From: Enoplolaimus lenunculus
Lineage: Eukaryota > Nematoda > Enoplea > Enoplida > Thoracostomopsidae
Length of the DNA stretch: 64,000 nucleotides
Direction: 5' to 3'
NCBI GenBank assembly: GCA_030248215.1
Contig: JASANG010002592.1
Coordinates: forward strand, 62,001-126,000
Part shown: piece by piece, positions 1-11,451 of the stretch
Numbering within the stretch: position 1 is the stretch's first letter
Layout: every line of letters starts with the position of its first letter
Program-made: the position numbers and the translations under genes
Notes under the pieces: generated by a model
Databases searched by the model: none
The model's input: only the letters and a program-made list of their open reading frames with translations
Told to the model about the DNA's origin: nothing

Positions 1-60
1 TATCTTTGATCTGATTGTAACATTAAATCGTATCATAATGAAATGAATTATTTGTTATAG

Positions 61-3000
61 CGTGCCCAAAAGATACGTTTGGTTTGAAATGCCAAGAGAA
101 TTGCGAATGTCATACACCTAGTTTAATGTTTAACTCTGGTGACAGATCTAGTGGTGAAGCATTTTGCAATCATATTAATGGAAGTTGCCAGTGTTTGCCT
201 GGATTTGCTGGAAAACGATGTAGGAAACGTAAGTGCTGTTGTTTATTTACGTGAATTGTAATATGGAACGCCCACGATATAGAATATTGACATTGTTCCT
301 GCTGATTTTGATACTCATATTATGAGCACAAAAAGTTAATATATTTGCAAAAACATAGCTTGTTCAAGTTGCATAGTATACATACGTTAGTTAGGTTATA
401 AAGATTTTAACGAGTACTAATATTTTCAAAAAAGTTTCACGTAATTGTTGTAGTGTAAATATATTCCAAATTGTTGCCTAGTAACGTGTATTTTGTCAGG
501 GTGCGACGGGTGATTTAAATATATTGCCCCATTTCCTGATTTGGATTTTTAATTGCATTTTTCGTAAAAAAAGTAAAACTTAATCACACTATTTTAATGG
601 CACTTTTTATATTTGTTATAATTATAAGCGTTAACTTAAGCCTGAACAATAGCTTGAACATAAGCCTAATCCTAAGCCAAAGCCTAAGCTTCCCAGACTT
701 TAAGTCTCCTAGTTCCCCTGTCTTTCAGTGAGCAGGGTCCAGTTTAAGGTCAATTTTCCTATAAGCATTACTGATTTTGTTGGCATAATTATGATTAGTG
801 TTGTAGATTTAGTTGGAATTTGTTGCTCTAATCATTTTTGCAGCATGCCCTACTGGTAAATACGGCATAGATTGTCGTGTTGACTGTCCTCCGTGTGGAA
901 ATAACGCCTCATGTCATCCTGCTACTGGTGAATGTCGTTGTCCGCCAGGGTTTACTGGTTATCAATGTTCTGATCGTAAGTTCAGTGAACCATGGCTGCG
1001 CATTTTGTTGACATTGGCTGGGCTTCTGAAATCTTACTTAAGTATTTACTTAAGTTATATTTAAGTAATTATTTATGTCGACGACTTAAGTAAATACTTA
1101 AATTTTCGAGAAAAACAAATAAACGCTAAATCTGAGCCATTGTCATAACAAAAAGTAATAGGTTTACATTATATTAAGCAGGCATGATGAGTCCAGATTC
1201 AGTTAGACTAAGGTTAGTGTACCGGAGCTGTTAATCTATAATATGTCAATTTTACTCAACGACTTAAGTATTTACTTAAGTGCGCTTTAAAAACGACAAA
1301 ATAGTTAAGTAATTACTTAGCACGTGCTTAAGTAGGGTTGCAAACACCCTGCCAATGTATTATGTATCGTGGAAAAAAGAGGTAAATACAACCTTGTTTA
1401 TGTGGAATGTAACAAGTAGCGTTAAATTATTTTATCATTCAATTTTACAGAAAATTGCTTTTGCTTTTACATGACTGTTGATTTGTATTGCTTCATAGTA
1501 TTCAATCTAACAGCAGCAGTGTTAATGTTATTTATTATTTTACAGTTGATGGTTTTTTAGGCTGTCCCCGTGGATCATTTGGTGCTGACTGTATTGGTGT
1601 TTGCCAGTGTGCGGAGTACGAGGAATGTGACGCTCGCACTGGGACATGCGCGTGTCCTGTTGGGTTGACTGGCCCTCGGTGCACGGAACAGTGTCCTGTC
1701 GGAACTTGGGGTGTCGGATGTGCCAACGAATGCAAGTGCGCTTCGGAACCAAATTTTAATCTCGCAGAATCTAATTCGATTTCACTCGATGACAACCAGA
1801 ACCAATGTCACTACCAGACCGGAGAATGCTTTTGCTCAGAAGGATATATGGGATCAAATTGCGATATTGGTAAGCTGGGATACGCTGATAATCGATCACG
1901 GGCGGGCGAATATGAAATATTTCTTGAACTTTTTACTGAGAAAAGTGTTCTTCTTTGCTAGCTGACAACCTTTTAACGTCTAATACTTATTGAAAAATAA
2001 ATTTAAAAAATAGAGTGTACGTTGTGTGTTTAAACTTTAGTACTCTGCTTCGTAATATGTTAGGTTTTATTAAATGAGCATACTATTTCGTAATATTTTT
2101 CCTGTTCCTAAGAGCCTTCTTAATATGATCAAAACATATAGTATACATTCAAGCAGGAAAGATAGATACATCTGAATGAATATTAAACCTATACGTATGT
2201 GCTTTGAACTAATTAATTTATTTTTCCGTGGTATCGTAATGTGTCAACCGGTATTAGATTTAAGCTTGTTTTGAAGGCACATGCCTCTATTTCTGCGTAA
2301 GGAATTATACTTAAACTAAATCAGAAATGTTTTGTAACATTTTCAAGCATGTTCTCCTCCATACTTTGGTCGCAACTGCAAGTCACGATGTTGGTGTAAT
2401 ACAGCCGAAACGTGCGACCCTCGGGTTGGGTGTTGCGATCGAACGACGGACTCATGCTCATTGAGATATGGTGAAATTGACTAGTTATTTTCTGGGCATT
2501 CGCTGGGTCCCTGCGGAGTGGGGGAATCAACCGGTGACCCCCCCCGTTCGCAACCGGGGGATATCTCTGAATGGGAGATTGTAGAATTATCAATAAAGCG
2601 TCAATTGCACTAGCCAGTACTTAGTTACGCCTACAAATAAGCATATATAGTAAAAAACCATATAAATAATAAACACAGATTAGATATAAAAGACAATATG
2701 AACGAGGGGAGGAAGTAGTATGTTTAATCCATACTGATGATGTCTTTTCTTAAAAAAGTAAGGAAAATAAGATTAATCGGAGGGAGAAATGTAGTGTAGG
2801 GGGCTGAACCGGGGGGGAATCGTACTGGGGGTGGGTTTTGGTAAGTGGGGAGCCCACCCTCTAGCAGCGATCCCCCAGATTTTTGTAATGTGAACGAAAA
2901 TAGAGTCGGCAGTCGGTATTAAAAAAAGATCTGTCAAGGTCTGCATGGTATATAAAAGTTGCTACCGTAGAAAAGAGTACAATAATTTCTGTATTTTTGT

Positions 3001-5088
3001 AGCGCATGCTTTTTAGACAGTATAGTGTTTTATGATTGGTTAAAATTCCTTTTATTGCAATACTGTTCGACATAACATTGGTCAACGAACACTCACCGAT
3101 TAGGAAAAATGGGTTTCATTAGGGTTTTGTCCTTCTAGATTCGTTGTTGAACAATAGTCGCGATGGTCTCAGACGGACGGCCAGATCATTTTCTCCGCTA
3201 ACTGCTTCCGTCGTTGTGATTCTGGCGATAATTTGCTGTGTTTTACTAATCGGTTTCGTGTTTTATTATCGCCGCAAGTATCGCAAAGCACGGGATCCGA
3301 GCTTACCAAAAATTACGTAAGTTGGATAGTTGTGATTTCAATTTGTCAATAGTGCGACGATAATGTACATTTATAATGACAGATATGCATGGACTGCTGT
3401 AAGCCGCTTTCAAATTATTGCATTCGTTCTGGATTCTTTTTCTTAGTGAACTTTAGCATGGTATGCTTTCTACAAATTTCTGTTAAGGAATCATCAATAT
3501 TGAATTTTGCCGCCGTATCGCAATACCATTTATGTATTTATTTCGTTCAGCAGCAAAATAGCAAACATAACTTAAATTAATAAATAATATAATGTATAGA
3601 AAAGCATTCACACAGAGACAGTAAAAGATTACAGGGGTTTATCTTTTTAGATACACCAATCAAAACTACGGTTCGAGCAATCTTCCATTCCCTGGAACTG
3701 AATTCGACAATCCAACTTACAATAATCCAGGAACGATGTTTGGAGGATATTCAAACGGAGACGCTGTTCACTTTGCAGGAACTCAGGATTCATTCAAATA
3801 TAACGGCACAGAATATATCGATCGTCTTGCTAGAGAAGGCTACGAGTTTGGTGTTCCTTCGAACAAGAATTTGTACACTGTCAATCCGGCTTTTGATTCA
3901 TTGAAATGTGATGATTCTATTTCAGGTATTTGTTATTCAGTACGTAATTTTGCTTAAAAACATCTGTCATAGATTCTACAAACAAGTAATAGCTGACAAC
4001 TGGATCGTGCTGGAAAGTTATCTGAATCGCTGGAAAGTTATCTGAATCTGATTATGCAGTGCAAGGATAAAACAGGATAAATTTGTTGTAACTATTGTCT
4101 GGGCTGCAAAGCAGAATAATTTATTAGTGTCTGTCACGGCTCTGCCAGCTAGATCAATGGTTATTCTGCTCACGGCATAGAATATAGCGCTTTCAAGCTA
4201 GGCATTTTATGCAATGCCCGTACAAAGAATATTTTGTGCTTGTGGCGGCCCAGTTGCCAGCTGGGTGCAGTAACTTTTCAGGACACGACATATACGTGAA
4301 ATTGAACAGGAGTTAGATATTATTTTATTTTTTTTCAATGCACAACTATCAAAAAAAATGAGATTTGGAAATTTTACTTGATGTTTAAGGCTCCGACGCT
4401 GGTTACGAAAAAGTGAAAGATATTCATGATGACGAACATGTTTACGCTGATGTCAAAAAAGGTGAATAGTTTTTCGACATCTTGTAAAATTTGAAATCAG
4501 ATCATCGTAAATTCTTGTTAATTCCATCACCTTTGATGGAACTCCAGTTTACCATGTCGTCACATCTTGAACGCCTCTGTTTGCTGGCAAGTGAATCGTC
4601 CAAAAGACTAATTATTGTCAAAAATAGCATAATTATAATTTGCTGGAATAAAAATAAAATCTTAAACTGGTTATCCCCTAACAGCAAAATTATTGTTATC
4701 TTCGGATTGCGCATTTGCAAGGATCATTTACTTGGCCTATTCAGAATTATTAGTGTCAAAGTCAAGGTATTGGTGCATTTCTAGGTAATAAAATGGCCTT
4801 TAACTATCTTCAAAGGGTACTTTGCTTAATCACAGTCACAACCTAGTGTCAGACTTTTGATGCAAGGACATTACGTTCACCATTTAGTGTATGATGTGTA
4901 CGTATGTAGGAATGATAGTTATGTAGCTTTGTTGGAATCGGCGTCTATGTCAACATATAATTTTGTACTTTAAAGGTACACCTATCAGTTCGGGACCGTA
5001 TGAAAATGTGAAAAAAGAGTCTAATGCGCGACAGACTAATCACTATGTTACGCCAAATAACAGACCCCGGCCGTGTACAGAAGATTAG
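61..5088 (+). CDS. Draper/CED-1/MEGF10-like engulfment (class F scavenger-type) receptor, 3' part, seven exons
   Basis: Seen: exons 61-228, 844-975, 1561-1869, 3139-3316, 3651-3925, 4390-4461 and 4976-5088 (stop TAG 5086-5088), all with GT-AG introns. They join in one open frame of about 414 residues; the 5' exons lie before the window. The EGF-coding exons begin and end in phase 1, as usual for EGF modules. Exons 1-3 encode Cys-rich EGF/laminin-type repeats (CPKDTFG, CPTGKYG, CPRGSFG starts). Exon 4 has a single membrane segment (ASVVVILAIICCVLLIGFVF) followed by basic YYRRKYRK. The tail has FDNPTY (an NPxY, PTB-binding type), YEKV, YADV and YENV (pYxN, Grb2-SH2 type). Known: Draper/CED-1/MEGF10 receptors bind dying cells and signal through NPxY and ITAM-like tyrosines. 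Inferred: the same role here. Exon 3 could instead begin at 1546 in the same phase, adding five residues. PEAR1 or SCARF-type naming is an alternative. The tail is shorter than in vertebrate MEGF10. Confidence 0.87.
636..690. repeat. Degenerate CCTAAG hexamer run in intron
   Basis: Loose array of CCTAAG-like hexamers (TAAGCCTAATCCTAAGCC and variants) in the 229-843 intron of the receptor gene. It resembles the core of the hexamer-core elements at 6238 and 52314, but no matching inverted ends were found here. The rest of this intron shows nothing recognisable. Confidence 0.5.
1011..1358. mobile_element. Candidate palindromic MITE in receptor intron
   Basis: The ends are inverted: ACATTGGCTGGG at 1011 against CCCTGCCAATGT ending at 1358. 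Between them are several palindromic TTAAGTATTTACTTAA-like blocks on both sides (about 1034-1100 and 1260-1335). No clear target duplication was found. It lies wholly inside the 976-1560 intron. A short non-autonomous DNA element is the simplest reading; the superfamily is unknown. Confidence 0.45.
2321..2593. other. GC-rich unclassified segment inside receptor intron
   Basis: Within the 1870-3138 intron, this block is richer in G+C than its surroundings (runs of C near 2545 and inverted CCCCCGTTCGCAACCGGGGG at 2550-2569). A 90-codon frame is open on the minus strand, but its protein matches no family I recognise. A phrase CGAAACGTGCGACCCT at 2407-2422 recurs almost unchanged near 54098-54113, so part of the block is probably a dispersed repeat. 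Confidence 0.35.
4009..4048. repeat. Two-copy 20-bp tandem repeat
   Basis: The 20-bp unit GCTGGAAAGTTATCTGAATC is present twice with no mismatch at 4009-4028 and 4029-4048, in the 3926-4389 intron of the receptor gene. The identity points to a recent slippage duplication. Confidence 0.85.
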
Positions 5089-6237
5089 CGATAACTCATT
5101 GGTGGTACAATTTGTTTGCCTTAATCTGACATTTGAACATTGCGTTGCATGTATTTTTCGGAACATTTGTCTGTGCTGTTTTTTCTTGTGTAACGTTTAT
5201 TTTATACTGTGATTTTCATCATCTCCATTCGGTATTTTCTTTATGTATCGGTTGCACAAGATCAGTGGTACAGTATTTAATCTGGATTGTAAACTGGTAT
5301 TGCTAACCCTGAGCTACCGGACGCCTTTTGCTTCAAGTTAAAAGAAATAAGGGCCCATGTCCTCAGTTACGTATAGCACCTGTTAACAGTTATTGGCACT
5401 AAAATGGGGCAAATCAAATGCTAAAAATGTACTGAATTTCGAACGTCGCTATTTACAGGTTGGAAACTTGCAAAACCTAGCACGAAATGGTGGTAGGTGC
5501 TACACACATTTGAGAATATGGGCCTATATTTTAACATACTCACTCCGTACGCAGTCGGGCGTCGCAAACTGAAATTCATTTTTACTTGTAACGCCATGAA
5601 TCGCGCGGCTCTGTAAAGTACAGCACTCCGTGTTATGTAAAAATTAATTCCTTACAAGCGAAATCGGATGTGCTAAAGTGGAGTTGCGAGGGTATAACAT
5701 TGCAATTTTCTTCCATATTTTTGCAGGCTCAAACTGATTATTTAATATACAAACCGTGTGTAATGATTTTGCATTTTGAAGTACATTTTAAAATTGGGGA
5801 AGTTTAACTGATTCGCTACCAGTTGGTGTTTCATTTCCTGGTGTACACGTTGTTTGTTGATTTGCTAGCATATTGTTGAATTGTGGAGGTAAGTTCCTGA
5901 ACTTATGGTTTGTTAATGATTGTATTTTATTAATTTTTGTGGTTTTATGACAGTTTGTATTGACAGTGCTAAGTTTTCGTTCTACGCTTTATCATTTTCA
6001 TTTCGCATTAATATTCAGTGTATTCGTAATTTTATTCGTTGTACATTTCCAGTTGATAAATCTTATTATGTGTCTTCATGCAGTCAAAATTATTCTATAT
6101 GAATGTTTGCTAAAAGAATGGATTTATGTAGTACCTAAACTACTCATGTACCTATAAGGCGAAAAGCTTTTATCGGGGCCTACCCTTGGCTACTTTTGAC
6201 TTGTGATGGAAAATTTCATGCCGATTACCCAGTAGGT
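5089..6237. other. Intergenic region downstream of the receptor gene
   Basis: No gene recognised. It should hold the receptor 3' UTR, but I saw no canonical AATAAA close to the stop. It contains the palindromic element at 5351-5524 listed separately. The only open frames are short and AT-rich, without recognisable motifs. Confidence 0.6.
5351..5524. mobile_element. 174-bp MITE with GGGCCCATRT ends
   Basis: The left end GGGCCCATGTCCTCAGTTAC is matched by the inverse of the right end (GGCCCATATTCTCAAATG on the other strand). Similarity continues inward through GTATAGCACC, about 35 bp in all. A second full copy with the same inner motifs is at 42172-42399, and lone ends occur near 30176 and 61970. 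The flanks are TAA and TAT, compatible with a 3-bp duplication but not proof of one. GGGC-type ends with a 3-bp TWA target would suit PIF/Harbinger; that assignment is inference. Confidence 0.6.
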
Positions 6238-6428
6238 GGCCCACGTATAGAACTGGGCCGGAGCAGTAGTCCAAACATATTCCTAAGTCTAAGCCTAAGC
6301 CTAACGTATGGATGAGCCTTTTCCTAAACGTACGCCTAAGCCTAAGCAAACAAATTTAGTCTAATGCTTAAACTAACTCTATTACAGCCCCTCCGGAAAA
6401 CGATCCGGCCCTGTTCTATACATGGGCC
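6238..6428. mobile_element. Hexamer-core MITE with perfect 8-bp target duplication
   Basis: The left end GGCCCACGTATAGAACTGGG and the inverse of the right end GGCCCATGTATAGAACAGGG match at nearly every base, and the match continues into CCGGA. The element is flanked by CAGTAGGT at both 6230-6237 and 6429-6436. The core (6281-6350) is a degenerate array of CCTAAG. This is the clearest member of a family that also includes 52314-52512 and interrupted copies near 15833-16345 and before 17063. It has no coding capacity, so it would need a transposase supplied elsewhere. Superfamily not assigned: an 8-bp duplication occurs in hAT, P and KDZ, but a GGCC end is not the usual hAT CA..TG end. Confidence 0.85.
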
Positions 6429-6436
6429 CAGTAGGT

Positions 6437-9400
6437 TGTCCTCTGACTGGTAGGCACTTTTGAGAGTCATCGCACACGAGGAAGTACGAAATTTATCGAA
6501 TTACGAAATTTCAAGCATACGCAGTTGAAGCTAATATTTTGATGTATTTTTGTCGCCAGCAAAATGGACATAGCAGTCTAAAGTGATATTTTGTTTTGGT
6601 CTATATTTTGAGGCATCACCCGAAAACAAAAAATTTTGGACAGTGGGCAGATAAGCAGTAAAGTGTGTTTAGTAAAAAAGAGGCTGATTCGCTCGCATAG
6701 GACAGTGGGTCAAAACTTTTGTTTTAAACTGAAACTCAAGTTTTCTAAATCATCTTGTGACTGTAACATTCTAGCACCTATAGTTTGCAATATTTAAGCG
6801 TTGCTTGTATCTAATTCATCACCGATGGATATATGCATTTTTGTTTGCTCAAGCTCTTCACGATACGGCTATGCATAAAAATGTTGTGGTTTGTAAGAAT
6901 AATAATCTTTGTGTACATAACATCGTTTTTATTGCTAGCATTGCGGTTTGTGATTCTGTTTTAGCATTTATTATAACGTAATATAACAAACAAGGGGTCG
7001 TGTATAACTGTCACTCGGATGGGGAACTCATTCAATCCATGGATGCAGAATAGGGATGCGAACCAAAATTTTGTATTCACATTAAGATTTAAAATTGCGT
7101 TTGACATCTCTATTGCTTTGTTTTCGCGCTTTTTTCACTGTTATATATCGTGCGGCCTCGTCAGAAAATTCTGAATCTGTCACTGGCTAAATTACAAACT
7201 ATTGTATATACTCAAGATTTGTGATACTTTCGTACCTTTTGCATAATTTTTTTACTGTTTTGATACATTACGTGATCGGTTATTACGTTGATCGTTTTAT
7301 GTTTGGCTAGACGATAAAGTGGGACCTATCTTGGTGTATACTCTAGCATAATTCAAATTTTAATTTAATTCAAACGAAAAACTATTCAAAGTTTATAGTA
7401 AGAATCGTATTAGTAACAGAGTTACCTTTAAACTAGGGTAAAAATTGTGTTAACTGCTCTTTAATTGCATAGTTATTATTCAGTGCTCCAACAGTAACAA
7501 AATTTTGCCGGAACAAGAACAGGAATGAAATTTGTTTGCAGGAACAGGAACATAAACCGGGATTTGAAATAATTTTCTTCACCGAATTGCATACCAAATG
7601 CGACAATTTATCATTCCAAATATTGATTTTCACTTATAAACTACAACATAACGCTAAATTTCGCAGTCCGCATGGATCAAAACAATACATTATTTAACAG
7701 TTTGGCTGACGATCTGCATTATTTTATGTTGTCCATTTGTCTTAAATACAGAACGCAATACGTTACAAATCTCAAAATAAATTTCTATTTTATAACGTTG
7801 TTGTTGTGTGTAACCTTGGTAATTACAGAAGAAAAATGAGCGTTTTAAAAATATTCAGATGTTTCAGTAGTAGTGTTTGTTCTTGAGTGAAGCTGCTTTC
7901 GCATGTTTTTGCCTAAGTATGCGTATGTCCCCCAGCCTGTATATATTATATATATATACATGCATACATACATGCATACATACATACATACATACATAAA
8001 AATGTTGAGAAGGCAATCCATCCGAAAATACTTCCTTAGCTTAGATTAAACATTAAGGTGTATCTGCACTGAGGCGATGATCGAACTTGAATAGTTTCTT
8101 GAGGGACTCGTTCGTTACGGATTATTGCAACAATTCAAGTTGGTATGGTGTTCCTATGGTTGGTGCGCTCAACTCTTGGAACTCAGGTCGGATAACGGTA
8201 AAAGCGCTGATGCGCAACGCGTGATGAGCACTCATTCTTTTGAACACAGGATGTGCCCATTCGCATATTAATCATATTATACGCCTGCCTAAAGTTCATG
8301 ATCGAATCTGATATATCCATCAAAAAGTTAATATTGTATTTCAAGATTCGCACGCCATAATTCAGCATATCGCGCAGTTTTGTAGATCCTACTTCTCAAG
8401 TTGACAACAAAAAGTGCAACGGCTATGTGCGAGAGAATAACAAGCATCGACAGAAAGCTCATATAAGCTATAGTAAGGCATGAAATATACTTTAAGATGA
8501 GGTAGGTGAATGTGGATTTGAATTGAGGCACCGGAATAGGTTGTTTAGCTTCGCGCTTTGTGTGTTGTGTCTAAAACAAATTCAGTTCAGTGTTGGAATG
8601 ATTTCCGCTATTGCAGTGTAACCCTGAGTAAGAGAGTTGTCGGGACCGGAGAAGAAGTCTCATATCCGGGTCTGTCTATTTGGTTTAGATACTTAAGTAT
8701 GGGAACGTTGCATAACGCTTTTTACGTACACTACATCAGTTTATTTAACAGGTACAAACGTAACCAACTGACAAAAATACGTGCTCAACAGTTTTCACAA
8801 ATCAAGTTAAAAATTACTTTGTTAAAAAACTCAGTCATTTTGATTGCACAGAAATCTCTGTGAACATCATGAACACTTCCATACTGTCGGTAAATTATTT
8901 TCATTGCGTCGCCATCAGGATCACTGCTTTTCGCTTCAAAGCAAAGCTGTCAGAGTTTCATGTGCATTCAATGCAGCCAAAGAATTTGGTACTTTACAAC
9001 ATCAAACTGTCACTCAAAACGAATGCTCATATTTGTAGTTTGAATATATATCATCCATTTTGTCCGTACTGGTAGGTTGCAACTGCTCTAGTTAAAACAA
9101 ATTGAATAAGATTCCGTCTCTGTATTTAAGATATTAAGTGCATTGCTTTGGTAGCCTTTGATCTTGGTCTTACTTTGAACAACGGCCACAAACCCTACTG
9201 TTAGTTGTCGTATTTTAGACCTCTTTTTATTAATGTGTAATCATTTAATCCAAATTTTTTAATGTATGCTCAATGCCAGAGTACTTGGGTTCGAAACTAG
9301 TAGTCCTGGGTTCTGCTGGTAAGTTGAAAATACTTTAATTTTTCGTATTAAGGTCCCCGAGTACTAATGATCACTTTCAATCGTTGAGTTAATTTATAAT

Positions 9401-10242
9401 TTAAAACGAACTAACACGGGTGATAGAAATGTTTTGGGTGCAATAAATACTACTTATTTTGGTTATAATTTAACCTTTGTAAACACTAAAAGTTTTAACT
9501 TAACTTTTAAATCCTGGCATTTCTGGCATTGAGCTGAAACTCAATTAGTGAAAACGTTTGTAGTTCTTAGTTTCGATTAGACTTTCTCATTTGTGAACTA
9601 TTAAGCTATTTAAGTTTTTTGGTGAATATTGAGAATGTCAGAATTTGGTGTACATATACGTAATATTGTCCAGGGAAACTTTTACTTTTCCGATTATGCA
9701 GTTTCTATAACTTTGAAAATAGGTCATCATCGTTAATTCCCTTCAGGTTCAACACTACTCAGTTGTGGCTAAAAAATGGAGTAGATTACCTTCGTTTAAC
9801 AAGAGCATTATTGAGTAGTGAATGTAGGCCGTGCAATTGATCTTGTGTCCTTCCTGTTTGTGTTTAAAATTTATAGTGCTATTTCCGTTGTTGCTGTCAT
9901 AGTTAGTGTTCCGCTTGAAACGTTTTGCTGCATATGAATATTAAGCGTTTGTTTATGACGAATCTTAATTTAAACTCACTAAACACTGCTGGTACAAAAT
10001 TAAAATATATATCTGATATACTGCGAATTCTTGTAAATTAACCCAACTATATAGATGTATACTTTTAGTTAAAGCTGATTGGAATATATTCACCATGTTT
10101 TTGGTTAAATCTATATTTTCGTGGTATAGAATTGGATTGAACTTGGTGTGTCGGTATTGTATATATTGAACCAAGTTGATGGTTCTATTTTCAGTTGTGG
10201 TTGTTATTTCAAGCAATATAACTACTATATAAAAGAATAGGA
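6437..10242. other. Intergenic region between receptor and J-protein genes
   Basis: AT-rich, with no gene recognised on either strand. It contains one microsatellite (7940-7998). An acceptor-like TTCTATTTTCAG ends at 10194, 48 bases before the J-protein ATG. That could mark the end of a 5'-UTR intron or a trans-splice site; neither can be shown from sequence alone. The missing first exon of the Rab gene could also lie here, but no P-loop-coding exon was seen. Confidence 0.5.
7940..7998. repeat. AT / CATA microsatellite
   Basis: A run of TATATA passes into CATACATA tetranucleotide repeats. Simple-sequence repeat with no other feature. Confidence 0.9.
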
Positions 10243-11451
10243 ATGGCGTCCAAAACTTGCGGTAGTAACTCAAGGGAAAATGTAGCCGGAGCAAGCGACG
10301 CCCCACAAAAAGACTATTACAAAATCTTAAACGTCGAGAAAACAGCAAGTGAAGCTGAAATTAAAAATTCTTATCGAAAACTGGCACTCAAATATCATCC
10401 TGACCGAAATCCGGGCCCGGAAGCGGATGAAAAATTTAAAGAAATATCAATTGCGTACGCAATTCTGTCTGATCCAAATAAGCGTCGCCAGTACGATATT
10501 GGAGGACCATCCGGTGCCATTGTGGATTTCGAAACTATCGATGTGGAACAGATGGGAAGTGCTGGCCGAGTGTTTGGAGCGCTGTTCTCGAAATTGGGCG
10601 TCCCTATTCCAACACAAATTCCTGTCAAAGTCCTCGCGACGGCCGAGGAAATTGTAAAGGGTGTGGGCGCTAGTCAAATATCAATGAAACTCGAAGATAT
10701 TAAACCTGGCTATACAAGCGTTGCTCGAGTTGAACGGCAAGAAGCACATTTTTATCGCATTCACTTAACACAATCGCAAGTTGATGCAGGTGTTATTGTT
10801 TCTTGTCGGTCACCGGCAGCGTCAAAGTTTAAGCTTATCTTGTTCGATTCACTGGGTGGCGTACGGCAAATTGAAGAAAGTTCAAGATTGCGTGGGAAGA
10901 AAAGTAACACAACCGGAGCGGATATGTATTTTGTACCGTTCGATCGCTATGTGATGTCAGAATTTTTCCCGTTAAAATTTTATATGGACGACAAAGAAGT
11001 GCCTCTGCAATTTCATATGCTGGAATGCTTTGAACCCAGTCAAAATATACGGCTTGAGGCGGCAAGTCATTTGTTTGCAGTATACGGTGATAACTGGTTG
11101 CAAGACGTTAAATATTCGTTAACAGTGCTGGTTGCTGAGAGTACAAGTGGAGCGATATCGACGATCAAAGATTCTGAATCGAAATTAAGCGTTAAAAAGC
11201 GTGAAATGACATCGTTTCGCACAGAATACATGGAGGCGAAACAAAAATTCGAAGAATGTGTCAAACGGCTAGAAACGGAAACTAAAGAAATCAAAGAATT
11301 GATCGAATCGCGAGACGCCGCGTACGACTTGTATTTGTCGGATTCACAGGCAAAGTATGGCCCGACAACCATGGTCAACCATGCAACTGAGTCGCCTGGG
11401 CTGGTCAAAGGAATATTCGGGGGAATTTTTGGAGGAGGAAATTCGAAATAA
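10243..11451 (+). CDS. J-domain co-chaperone of the ARG1 / DnaJ-15 type, intronless, 402 aa
   Basis: A J domain at residues about 23-86 ([40 protein letters not shown]) has the HPD motif at 52-54, needed to stimulate Hsp70 ATPase. The rest lacks the Gly/Phe and zinc-finger regions of classical DnaJ. It resembles, from memory, plant ARG1: [12 protein letters not shown], then [24 protein letters not shown], then [12 protein letters not shown] predicted coiled coil follows (about 298-360) and a Gly-rich tail ([14 protein letters not shown]). Known: ARG1 works in membrane and cytoskeleton-linked trafficking in gravitropism; the animal role is less clear. The start is the first Met after an in-frame stop at 10219-10221. 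The gene has no intron although both neighbours are split, so a retrocopied origin is possible, but the frame is intact. No canonical poly(A) signal was noted nearby. Confidence 0.92.
   Translation: MASKTCGSNSRENVAGASDAPQKDYYKILNVEKTASEAEIKNSYRKLALKYHPDRNPGPEADEKFKEISIAYAILSDPNKRRQYDIGGPSGAIVDFETIDVEQMGSAGRVFGALFSKLGVPIPTQIPVKVLATAEEIVKGVGASQISMKLEDIKPGYTSVARVERQEAHFYRIHLTQSQVDAGVIVSCRSPAASKFKLILFDSLGGVRQIEESSRLRGKKSNTTGADMYFVPFDRYVMSEFFPLKFYMDDKEVPLQFHMLECFEPSQNIRLEAASHLFAVYGDNWLQDVKYSLTVLVAESTSGAISTIKDSESKLSVKKREMTSFRTEYMEAKQKFEECVKRLETETKEIKELIESRDAAYDLYLSDSQAKYGPTTMVNHATESPGLVKGIFGGIFGGGNSK

Noticed and set aside
2321-2593. 90-codon minus-strand frame in the receptor intron
   Set aside because: No known motif; it coincides with a GC-rich patch that shares a phrase with 54 kb and is more likely repeat DNA.
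6281-6350. Interstitial nematode-type telomere (TTAGGC)n
   Set aside because: The array is degenerate and lies between inverted ends with an 8-bp target duplication, so a transposon core explains it better.
10223-10234. TATATAAAAG as a TATA box for the J-protein gene
   Set aside because: It is only about 10 bases before the ATG, so transcription about 30 bases downstream would start inside the coding region, and no other in-frame Met lies near.
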